Assembly: GCA_030637565.1 (NCBI GenBank)
Contig: DAOWGG010000075.1
Location: 1-6,527 of the forward strand
Direction: 5' to 3'
Source of the DNA: Candidatus Peregrinibacteria bacterium
GTDB lineage: Bacteria > Patescibacteriota > Gracilibacteria > UM-FILTER-43-11
Length of the DNA: 6,527 nt
The notes beneath the pieces are model-generated. The model was not told the origin of the DNA, made no database searches, and worked only from the letters and a program-made list of their open reading frames with translations. Made by a program: the position numbers and the translations under genes. Of this stretch, positions 1-5,147 are shown piece after piece (position 1 is the first letter of the stretch; each line of letters starts with the position of its first letter).

Positions 1-98
1 CCGAAAAGCGTGAAAAATTAGGAGTACATATGCCGCCCTTAAAAGATTCATTAAAACGAGTATTGGAAAGCTACAAGAAGGAATTGATTGAGGAGTAA
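1..98 (+). CDS. C-terminal end of an unrecognised protein (partial, 5' end outside the window)
   Basis: The frame with codons starting at position 3 is open from the left edge to a TAA at 96-98. It gives 31 residues, EKREKLGVHMPPLKDSLKRV followed by LESYKKELIEE. This tail is charged and probably helical, but it is too short to assign to a family. A strong hairpin terminator starts at the stop codon itself, which supports this being a genuine gene end. The frame choice rests on that stop/terminator arrangement and on sensible amino-acid composition. No function is proposed. Confidence 0.6.
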   Translation, partial: EKREKLGVHMPPLKDSLKRVLESYKKELIEE

Positions 99-130
99 AA
101 AAAGTGACCCTATTTCGGGGATCACTTTTT
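97..130. terminator. Bidirectional Rho-independent terminator
   Basis: The arms AAAAAGTGA (99-107) and TCACTTTTT (122-130) are perfectly complementary. They are extended by CCC (108-110) pairing with GGG (118-120) around a TATTTCG loop, with one bulged A at 121. The plus transcript ends in five T. The minus transcript ends in seven T, the complement of A97-103. The hairpin sits directly after the stop of the left gene and 26 bases after the stop of the minus-strand gene ending at 156, so it can serve both convergent genes. Confidence 0.85.
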
Positions 131-155
131 GAATTTGTTTTTTAAGGAATTTAAA

Positions 156-566
156 CTAAGCTGCCATTGGAAATTCATCATCCGATTCAAATGCTTGATG
201 AGATTGAAGAGATTCAATCAAGGCAGGATCAACATCTTCATTGTTAAAAGCAGCGTAACCCGCAAGCGCATTATTCATTCTCGAATCAATGCCCGCTTTA
301 TCAAGTTTTTCTGAATTAATTTCAAAACGTTGAGAGCGGTTTTCGTCGCAAATGGCAGAAAGTGCACGACCGCGAATATAAGCTGATACAGCTTTTTCAA
401 TTGGGCCAGGAATAACATACCAGTCAGGGCATTCTTGCTGTTGAGAGTTTAAAATGGGAGAGCAATTCATAATAAATAAGTAAATAATAAAAATAACTGT
501 ACAAATAGGAACACTTGTATTCGAAAGCAGATTGTCAAAAAATAAAGACGGTTTGCCGGAATACAA
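156..566 (-). CDS. Small putative exported protein, possibly LPP20-like lipoprotein; start uncertain
   Basis: The frame gives 136 residues from a TTG at 566, or 104 from the first ATG at 470. It ends with TAG at 158-156, facing the shared terminator. Residues 19-33 are a hydrophobic run followed by Cys35, then about ten polar residues and the motif PDWY (46-49). The order signal, Cys, PxWY and a helical segment (SEKLDKAGIDSRMNNALAGY) recalls LPP20-type lipoproteins. However, the residue before the Cys is Asn, a poor lipobox, and few basic residues precede the hydrophobic run, so this is tentative. Neither start has a Shine-Dalgarno. The hydrophobic run is partly encoded by one arm of the inverted repeat (485-509), so the N-terminus may derive from an insertion and ATG470 could be the true start. 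The gene is divergent from the TrmB-type regulator and may be controlled by it. The C-terminal 100 residues look genuinely coding. Confidence 0.55.
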   Translation of the reverse strand: MYSGKPSLFFDNLLSNTSVPICTVIFIIYLFIMNCSPILNSQQQECPDWYVIPGPIEKAVSAYIRGRALSAICDENRSQRFEINSEKLDKAGIDSRMNNALAGYAAFNNEDVDPALIESLQSHQAFESDDEFPMAA

Positions 567-702
567 TACAAATAAGCAGTAAATAACAATTAACCTTTCT
601 GTCGGTCTACCTCTCTAACCCCGATGACTCGAGATTTCACGAAAGTTCACGATCAGAAACGAAAAATTAGATAACCCCCTATTTGTACAGTTATTTCTAT
701 TA
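485..702. repeat. 218-bp segment bounded by 25-bp inverted repeats (MITE-like relic or leader stem)
   Basis: AAATAACTGTACAAATAGG at 491-509 recurs as an exact reverse complement at 678-696. Extending outward (485-509 against 678-702) gives 24 matches of 25. The one mismatch (490/697) would be a G-U wobble in the minus-strand RNA. The outermost bases are TA on both sides, so TA-flanked ends of the mariner/IS630 kind are possible, but no longer target duplication is visible. The 168-base interior contains no recognisable transposase. The left arm lies within the small minus-strand gene and the right arm in its leader. Seen: the repeat. Inferred: mobile origin, or a long-range RNA stem. Confidence 0.6.
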
Positions 703-740
703 GCCCGTTGTTTTTAAAGATCAGATTAGCGTGGAGAACC

Positions 741-769
741 ATTATAATATGGAATGACAGGATTGTCAA
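741..769 (-). promoter_or_regulatory. Sigma70-type promoter reading leftward toward the small minus-strand gene
   Basis: On the minus strand a perfect TTGACA (769-764) is followed by 17 bases and a perfect TATAAT (746-741). Transcription would start near 734, giving a leader of about 168 bases to the TTG at 566 or 264 to the ATG at 470. That leader contains both arms (TTG start: only the right arm) of the inverted repeat. The -35 overlaps the palindrome at 755-768. Confidence 0.7.
755..768. promoter_or_regulatory. Candidate operator A, TGACA-N4-TGTCA palindrome
   Basis: TGACAGGATTGTCA has 5-base arms around GGAT and overlaps the -35 box of the leftward promoter. One arm is itself part of that TTGACA box, so some of the symmetry may come from the promoter consensus. 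The similarity of its arms to the palindrome at 830-848 suggests a shared regulator, plausibly the adjacent TrmB-family protein. This is inference from position only. Confidence 0.35.
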
Positions 770-795
770 TAAAGCAAATTACACCAACTAATGTC

Positions 796-824
796 TTGAC
801 TATTGGATTTATACAAGCTATAAT
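796..824 (+). promoter_or_regulatory. Sigma70-type promoter for the TrmB-family regulator
   Basis: TTGACT (796-801), a 17-base spacer and a perfect TATAAT (819-824) predict a start near 831 and a leader of about 55 bases to the ATG at 886. Its -35 lies 26 bases from the -35 of the leftward promoter, forming a compact divergent pair. Confidence 0.75.
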
Positions 825-829
825 CAAAC

Positions 830-848
830 TGACAATAAGCTCTTGTCA
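830..848. promoter_or_regulatory. Candidate operator B, TGACAA-N7-TTGTCA, over the predicted transcription start
   Basis: TGACAATAAGCTCTTGTCA has perfect 6-base arms. It covers roughly +1 to +18 of the regulator's own promoter, a classic position for a repressor site. Unlike site A, it does not overlap a promoter hexamer, so its symmetry is independent evidence. A further half-site TGACAA lies at 859-864. Autoregulation by the downstream regulator is inferred. Confidence 0.45.
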
Positions 849-885
849 TCATTACTTTTGACAAATAATATTAATCAATAAGCAT

Positions 886-1674
886 ATGTTAGAAAACGTA
901 TTACATAAAATGGGGCTCAATGAAAAAGAGATCAACGTCTACCTAACCGCCCTTGAGCTCGGCACTCAACCCGCCTCTACAATATCAAGAAGAGTAAAGG
1001 TACCACGCAACACCACACGATTTCTTTTAGATAAACTAGTGGACAAAGGTTTTATTAAAAAAACCATGAAAGCCAATACTCAGCTTTATTCCCCAGAAGA
1101 GCCAAAAAATTTAGTTCATCAACTTGAGCAGGAGCGAGTAAACACCAACGTTAAAATCGATGAAAAAGTAAGTCAATTAAAGGAGGTTATGGCGGAGCTA
1201 GAATCTCGCTATCGCCCAGAAAGTACAAAGCCAAAGGTCACCTTCTATGAAGGCGATGAAGGGCTTATAAAGGTATATGAAGACACACTAAGCTCATCGG
1301 AAACCCTTCGGTCACTTGCTTCATTTGAAAGTCTGCACGGTATTTTGCCTAGTTATTTTAAAACTTACTTTGAGCGACGCACAAAAAACAAAATCGCCAT
1401 CCGATCCATTCACCCCGATACAGAACTGGCGCAAAAAAACACAAAAAACGACAAAAAGGTTATGCGTGAAAGCCGTTTGATTCCAGCTGACAAATACTCA
1501 TTCACACCCGAAATACAAATTTACGACGGCAAGGTGAGTATTACATCACTACGCGAAAAACTCGGCATCATTATTGAAAGTCAGGAAATTTATGAAGCCA
1601 TGTCAATTACGTTTGAACTTGCGTGGAACGAAGCTTCTCGCCTCGACAAGAGGAAGAAAGGATCTAAGAAATAA
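886..1674 (+). CDS. TrmB-family winged-helix transcriptional regulator
   Basis: The protein has 262 residues. Residues 1-70 form a TrmB-type winged helix: an opening LxxxGLNEKEINVYLTALELG pattern, a recognition helix around VPRNTTRFLLDKLVDKGFI (39-57), and a wing ending in LYSPEEP. Residues 74-108 are a likely coiled-coil linker for dimerisation. Residues 117-255 resemble the C-terminal effector domain of short TrmB proteins, with YEGDEGL (121-127), EIQIYDGKVSITS (209-221) and a final MSITFELAWNEA helix. It lacks the longer sugar-binding domain of archaeal TrmB, and its ligand is unknown. It acts as a cytoplasmic DNA-binding protein. The ATG follows a good promoter by about 55 bases with no Shine-Dalgarno, and the first residues match family starts. 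It is divergent from the small gene at 156-566, which is its most obvious possible target besides itself. The TAA abuts the methyltransferase stop with no bases between. Confidence 0.88.
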   Translation: MLENVLHKMGLNEKEINVYLTALELGTQPASTISRRVKVPRNTTRFLLDKLVDKGFIKKTMKANTQLYSPEEPKNLVHQLEQERVNTNVKIDEKVSQLKEVMAELESRYRPESTKPKVTFYEGDEGLIKVYEDTLSSSETLRSLASFESLHGILPSYFKTYFERRTKNKIAIRSIHPDTELAQKNTKNDKKVMRESRLIPADKYSFTPEIQIYDGKVSITSLREKLGIIIESQEIYEAMSITFELAWNEASRLDKRKKGSKK

Positions 1675-2529
1675 TTAAACTTTCGTTACCTCGACAAGCC
1701 AAGAAATATCGTTCAAATCATTGAATTTAACTTGCTCTGGCTGAATACCACAAGCGGCCAAATTAGAAAGCATGCTTTCCTCTGTCCATCGTACCGACCA
1801 AAAGTTTTCTTTAGTTGCCACAAAACGAGAACCCTTTGGGGTAACAACGGTTTGACCTGTTTTTTTATAAAAGGTACGTTGGGCCTCTTCGGTTTCAGGG
1901 CGATCTTTATAAACCGTTAAAAACAACCTTCCACCGAAGCGCAATGCGCGATAAAAATTAGAAACAATACCAATAAAAGCAGGGTTTTGATCTAAATAAG
2001 CATCATTGTATTTGGAAATATCATCAAACTCTTCACGGAAATTACCAGAGGTAAAATAAAGACTCCAGGCAACATCGTAACTGTTTGGCTTAAGCTCTAT
2101 TTTAGAGGCATCTCCGTGAGTGACTTCAGTATTGTTTAAACCAGACTCCTGCCATCTTTGACGAGTTTTTTCAGCCATTTCAGAAGAAATTTCAAAACCA
2201 TGATAAGAAACACAATCAGGAGCAAATACCTCTCCGTGATATCCATCTCCACAGCCAATATCGGCAATACGGAGGGCTTTTCCTTCAAAACGCTCTCGAA
2301 TAATACGATCCTGAACAAGACGAGCTTCTAAAATCGATTCGGGAACATAGGAATTATCAAGTGTCCTTTGAACACTTTTCGATTCATACTCACCCAATTC
2401 ATTCTTATGAGGAAGATTTTTTAAACGATCACGATCTTGGATAGCAACATCATTCATGAGTGTATGATTAAAAGGTAGGGTATCTGAACTTTGATCTAAC
2501 GTATCAATGGTAGACATGTTTATTTGCAT
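1675..2529 (-). CDS. Class I SAM-dependent methyltransferase, substrate unknown
   Basis: The protein has 284 residues. The SAM-binding motif I is DIGCGDG (90-96) after a beta strand. The acidic residue ending strand 2 is Glu113 in YHGFEIS. Motif II appears as HGDAS (138-142), then YDVAW (151-155), and a late strand follows RALRFGGRLFLTVY (194-207). This is the Rossmann methyltransferase core, with about 60 extra N-terminal residues (EYESKSVQRTLDNSYVPE region) and a C-terminal cap rich in Trp/Phe. Aromatic and acidic residues at 157-180 might shape the substrate pocket, but nothing identifies the acceptor. ATG2529 is chosen because it lies 21 bases from the predicted promoter start; a second ATG at 2517 is possible. 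Neither has a Shine-Dalgarno. It lies 42 bases downstream of the PLP gene on the same strand and converges directly on the TrmB-family gene. The pairing with a PLP enzyme hints at small-molecule modification, which is inference. Confidence 0.82.
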   Translation of the reverse strand: MQINMSTIDTLDQSSDTLPFNHTLMNDVAIQDRDRLKNLPHKNELGEYESKSVQRTLDNSYVPESILEARLVQDRIIRERFEGKALRIADIGCGDGYHGEVFAPDCVSYHGFEISSEMAEKTRQRWQESGLNNTEVTHGDASKIELKPNSYDVAWSLYFTSGNFREEFDDISKYNDAYLDQNPAFIGIVSNFYRALRFGGRLFLTVYKDRPETEEAQRTFYKKTGQTVVTPKGSRFVATKENFWSVRWTEESMLSNLAACGIQPEQVKFNDLNDISWLVEVTKV

Positions 2530-2540
2530 TATTAGTATAT

Positions 2541-2580
2541 AAAAAGTAAGGGGGGCATATTAACATATATTTTACTTTTT
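2541..2580 (-). repeat. 9-bp inverted repeat between the PLP gene end and the methyltransferase
   Basis: AAAAAGTAA (2541-2549) and TTACTTTTT (2572-2580) are perfect reverse complements separated by 22 bases. On the minus strand the first arm spans the end of the PLP frame (its AAAAAG codons and TAA), and the second arm ends in five T. This could be a weak terminator or attenuator, but the stem is AT-rich and the loop long. It also brackets the methyltransferase -10 box, so an operator role is an alternative. Confidence 0.3.
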
Positions 2581-2585
2581 GTCAA
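2557..2585 (-). promoter_or_regulatory. Sigma70-type promoter for the methyltransferase
   Basis: The -35 TTGACA (2585-2580), a 17-base spacer and the -10 TAATAT (2562-2557) give a start near 2550, at a run of six C. The -35 lies inside the last codons of the PLP frame (Ile-Asp-Lys). The methyltransferase can therefore be expressed even if the upstream frame is broken. Confidence 0.6.
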
Positions 2586-3342
2586 TCTTTTTTGCGCTTT
2601 GAACAAATGAATAAACTCTATATAAAGCAAATGCAAGTAATTTAATCGATTGATCATTCATCCTCGGATGAAAACCGATCCGAAAAGAACCAGAAGTAGC
2701 AGGATCCTGATATTGGTCCGCAATATAAACTCCATATTTTTGAGCAATAAAATTAACCTGCTGACGACTAACCCCCTCCATTTCGCATTCAAAAATACCA
2801 TAAGCCTTTAATTCATCGGATTCAGAAGTACGAGTTGGATGAGAAAATTTAAAGCCCTGTATGTACCCTTTTTTTGTCATATGATCCATCAAGCGAATGA
2901 ATTTTTCAGATAAAATTTGAAGCGCCTTCTGTCGCTCAGGAATAGTCAATGCCCCCTCACCATAAGACGACTTATTTTTAGGATCCACAGCAAGTAAAGT
3001 GGAGGCAATTGCATAACCATCCTGTCTTCCCTTATTTTTAACGTGCTCACCCTCCTTCTTAACAAAACGGTTAGAGAGCATTAAGAAGGCTCCATTTTCA
3101 AAGTCGGTTCCCTTATGAGAACTTGCAAAAATAACATCAGCCATCGACTGAGCATAGTCAGATTGGAAACGCCCAAAGGATTGGCAACAATCTAAAATTA
3201 AATAAATATCACGCTTTTTTTCTTCCCTAAAATAATCACGAATCCTTCTAAAAATATGAAGAGGAAAGGCGACCCCTAGACGACTGAGCTCACTAACAAT
3301 AATATATTTAAGATTCCTTTGGTTATCAACAATAGACGTCAT
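2572..3342 (-). CDS. C-terminal part of the interrupted PLP enzyme (catalytic lysine half)
   Basis: The piece has 256 residues from ATG3342. It carries Asp51 and Gln54 (DCCQ), the SSHK motif with Lys77, and the C-terminal small domain ending in SFRIGFHPRMN. It begins inside the conserved PLP large domain and lacks the glycine-rich phosphate-binding segment found before the TAG. ATG3342 has GAGGAAG five bases upstream, which resembles a ribosome site. The same bases encode Glu-Glu in the uninterrupted frame, so this is probably coincidence. Independent expression as a functional enzyme is unlikely unless the two halves assemble. Confidence 0.5.
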   Translation of the reverse strand: MTSIVDNQRNLKYIIVSELSRLGVAFPLHIFRRIRDYFREEKKRDIYLILDCCQSFGRFQSDYAQSMADVIFASSHKGTDFENGAFLMLSNRFVKKEGEHVKNKGRQDGYAIASTLLAVDPKNKSSYGEGALTIPERQKALQILSEKFIRLMDHMTKKGYIQGFKFSHPTRTSESDELKAYGIFECEMEGVSRQQVNFIAQKYGVYIADQYQDPATSGSFRIGFHPRMNDQSIKLLAFALYRVYSFVQSAKKIDKK

Positions 3343-3393
3343 TACTTCCTCATAAGCCTCATCATCACCAGAATAATGAGGAAGAGGCTTGAT

Positions 3394-5064
3394 CTACTTA
3401 ATAGGGACTCCTCGATTTTCAATCGATGACGTAATCCCGCTATAAACTTGATCTGTCACAAGAACAGAATCTTTTGCTTTTATATAAATAGAAAGCCGTT
3501 CAAAGGCCTGAGATCCGCCCTCAGAAAAAAGGTGAACATTACTAGGTTTAAACTGACGCTTTGCTTCAGCTCCATGATAATGAATCAACGCCTTAGAGCA
3601 TTCATGCTCAAGAGCTAAAAAATTATCTGATGCCTCACGTTTGTCCTCCGCATCAGCCCTTCGTTTACGACTAATCATGCCAAACTGAGCAAAGTCAAAC
3701 CAAGTGGGAAGATAAATCCCCCTCCTCTCAGCTTTTTGTCGTTCTTCTAATTTATATTCATCTAAAATTTGCTCATCGGTATACGCATAAGGAGAGGGAT
3801 CACCAATAACATCAGTAAACCCCTTCATTATAGGTGAGGTTAAAGCAATTTTACGAAATCGCTTAACATCCTCTGAATGTCCTTTAGCAATCTGATCAAT
3901 TTCAACTCGAGCCTCTCTGTAAACAATTTTTCTTAATCGATCATCTGGCATTTTAACTAAGCGAGCAATCACTAAGTCTAATATCCTTTTAGAAACTTTA
4001 TTATAAAAATCCAAGGAGACCTTATAATGACCAACTGCTTCAGCAATAACATTTAAAATCCCCCGATTAACAAGCTCCTTATCACCTAAAACTATTTCAG
4101 AAATATTTCCTGAAGGATTAGACAAAAAGTCATCTAAAAGACTAATCGGAACATCTTTTTCTTCTAATGAAAAATAAACAAATAAATAATTATAAAAATA
4201 AATTCTTTTTTCTTTTTCAGAATTAAAAACAAGTAAATCTAAACACCCTTCGATCAAAAGGCGATTCTCACAAATCCCTAAAAAAGAGTCATTAATCTTA
4301 TCATTAGATAGCTTCTGATTAATAAGGAAAGTTTTTCTAAGAAGCTCTATAAAATCAGGCTGTGAATGAAAAAGGGAAATAAAATTTAACTCAAGCTCTG
4401 ATGCAAAAAGATGAATATCGTGTTTGCTAATAAAAGGGGTGTTTGCAAGAAATTTAAAAAAACCATCACTTCCATTGTAGTCGCCAAGAGAAATAGGATG
4501 TTCTTCAGGCCAAACCATATCCAAGATATCAGAAGAAAGCTCTTGATGGGATTCTGATAAATCTTGATTTTTAAGCTCAAATAAAAATTCGATTGCCTTG
4601 ATTCTATTGGGAGCTCTTTCTAAAAATATTTTTTCTGCGTCTTTAGCTAAATTATCTATATCAGAGGAAGTTGAACCATTTAAAATACTATACTGATACC
4701 TAGCATGCCGATCAGAAGACTCCTGTTGGCGATCAAGACTGTTTTTTACACTTCTTCTTTCAGAATCAACATAAAAAGCTTTAAATTGCTCATAAATACC
4801 ATCACTAGAAATTGAGGCTAAATTTTCTCTTTTATAAAAAAAGTTCTTAAGCCTCCAAGGTTTATCTAATTTACCTGAGCCAAAAATAGGAGAATTTTTT
4901 ACAACCCGATCAACAAGGCCCTGAAAATCAACTGGCTTTAACTGAGGACTCGCCTCAAGCCTTTGCCCAAGAAGAACACGAATCTCCGTCGCCAGTAACT
5001 CAAAGCTAAGTCTGACCTCAGGATTATCTAAGCCATAAGAATTTTCAAGAGGGGTTAGAGGCAT
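3394..5064 (-). CDS. N-terminal part of the interrupted PLP protein, including a large domain of unknown function
   Basis: The piece has 556 residues from ATG5064, ending at the amber codon after RGVPIK. About 440 residues precede the PLP fold. I see alternating amphipathic helices rich in Phe, Leu, Ser, Lys and Asp, no signal peptide or transmembrane segment, and no known catalytic motif. The region might be a helical-repeat or protein-interaction module, but that is a guess. The PLP part starts near GIYLPTWFDFAQFG (447-460). The start is supported by a consensus promoter 42 bases upstream and by the absence of an earlier in-frame ATG before the comEC end. There is no Shine-Dalgarno; the bases before ATG are pyrimidine-rich repeats. 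Base composition falls sharply near 4141-4200 (10 G/C in 60), unlike comEC. Confidence 0.6.
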   Translation of the reverse strand: MPLTPLENSYGLDNPEVRLSFELLATEIRVLLGQRLEASPQLKPVDFQGLVDRVVKNSPIFGSGKLDKPWRLKNFFYKRENLASISSDGIYEQFKAFYVDSERRSVKNSLDRQQESSDRHARYQYSILNGSTSSDIDNLAKDAEKIFLERAPNRIKAIEFLFELKNQDLSESHQELSSDILDMVWPEEHPISLGDYNGSDGFFKFLANTPFISKHDIHLFASELELNFISLFHSQPDFIELLRKTFLINQKLSNDKINDSFLGICENRLLIEGCLDLLVFNSEKEKRIYFYNYLFVYFSLEEKDVPISLLDDFLSNPSGNISEIVLGDKELVNRGILNVIAEAVGHYKVSLDFYNKVSKRILDLVIARLVKMPDDRLRKIVYREARVEIDQIAKGHSEDVKRFRKIALTSPIMKGFTDVIGDPSPYAYTDEQILDEYKLEERQKAERRGIYLPTWFDFAQFGMISRKRRADAEDKREASDNFLALEHECSKALIHYHGAEAKRQFKPSNVHLFSEGGSQAFERLSIYIKAKDSVLVTDQVYSGITSSIENRGVPIK

Positions 5065-5100
5065 ATAGGGGGAAATAGGGCTATATAGGGCTATATTAAT
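5063..5100. repeat. Phased 10-bp tandem repeat over the start and leader of the PLP gene
   Basis: On the plus strand ATATAGGGGG (5063-5072), AAATAGGGCT (5073-5082), ATATAGGGCT (5083-5092) and a partial ATATTAAT (5093-5100) follow one another. AGGG recurs at 5067, 5077 and 5087, one helical turn apart. AGGGCTATAT is exactly duplicated at 5077-5086 and 5087-5096. The repeat fills the predicted 5' leader (about +6 to the start codon), replacing any Shine-Dalgarno. It could be a multi-site operator or an RNA-binding element; slippage is another explanation. Confidence 0.55.
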
Positions 5101-5112
5101 TAAAAGGATAGT

Positions 5113-5141
5113 ATTTTACAATATAGATAGTGTTATGTCAA
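5113..5141 (-). promoter_or_regulatory. Sigma70-type promoter for the PLP gene
   Basis: A perfect TTGACA (5141-5136), 17-base spacer and TAAAAT (5118-5113) predict a start near 5106 and a leader of about 42 bases. The promoter begins seven bases after the comEC stop codon. No terminator hairpin is visible between comEC and it, so read-through from comEC is also possible. Confidence 0.7.
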
Positions 5142-5147
5142 GCAATT

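Larger units (their letters stand above)
567..885. other. Gene-free divergent control region between the small gene and the TrmB regulator
   Basis: I find no convincing coding sequence or tRNA here on either strand. The stretch 567-702 is the interior and right arm of the inverted-repeat segment. It includes a heptamer TTCACGA at 636-642 and 646-652, ten bases apart. From about 734 to 864 it holds two back-to-back promoters and TGACA/TGTCA palindromes, described separately. From 865 to 885 is an AT-rich leader without a Shine-Dalgarno before the ATG at 886. Confidence 0.6.
2572..5064 (-). pseudogene. Large PLP-dependent (class V aminotransferase-like) protein interrupted by an in-frame TAG
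   Basis: The frames 5064-3394 and 3342-2572 are in the same phase. They are separated only by TAG at 3396-3394 and 17 sense codons (reading IKPLPHYSGDDEAYEEV), so ancestrally this is one protein of 830 residues plus the stop at codon 557. Residues 1 to about 440 are mostly helical, charged and AT-rich, with no family I recognise. From about 450 the fold-type I PLP domain begins. It has SEGGSQA (514-520), VLVTDQVYSG (534-543), SELSRLGV (592-599), DCCQ with Asp625 and Gln628 for the cofactor ring, and ADVIFASSHKG with Lys651 as the predicted Schiff-base lysine. SFRIGFHPRMN, with a conserved Arg near 795, follows. The TAG falls where the family has a strand and loop, not a domain boundary, so neither half should fold alone. 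Causes could be a nonsense mutation, an assembly error or readthrough. Homologues include cysteine desulfurase-like and aminotransferase V enzymes; the reaction here is unknown. Confidence 0.75.

Noticed and set aside
129..314. Plus-strand 61-codon frame opposite the small gene
   Set aside because: It starts at a TTG within the terminator and its composition is that of a frame shadowing the minus-strand gene; no promoter or ribosome site.
601..660. Possible tRNA or structured RNA gene
   Set aside because: No T-loop GGTTCGAxTCC, acceptor pairing or CCA end could be found on either strand.
743..748. Plus-strand TATAAT as a -10 for the regulator
   Set aside because: No -35-like hexamer at 720-725 (ATCAGA); the same bases form the -10 of a perfect minus-strand promoter.
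858..886. Second promoter for the regulator using TTGACA at 858-863
   Set aside because: The -10 position would fall on AGCATA at the start codon; it better fits a half-site of the operator motif.
1732..1920. Plus-strand 62-codon frame inside the methyltransferase
   Set aside because: Antisense shadow of a gene with clear SAM-binding motifs.
2136..2318. Minus-strand 60-codon frame inside the methyltransferase
   Set aside because: Out-of-phase overlap fully contained in a well-supported gene.
4386..4580. Minus-strand 64-codon hydrophobic frame inside the PLP gene
   Set aside because: Alternate frame of an AT-rich coding region, which naturally yields Ile/Leu/Phe-rich shadows.
3394..5064. 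Genome-wide reassignment of TAG as sense
   Set aside because: Only one internal TAG occurs, and another gene here appears to stop at TAG immediately before a terminator; there is no suppressor tRNA in the window.
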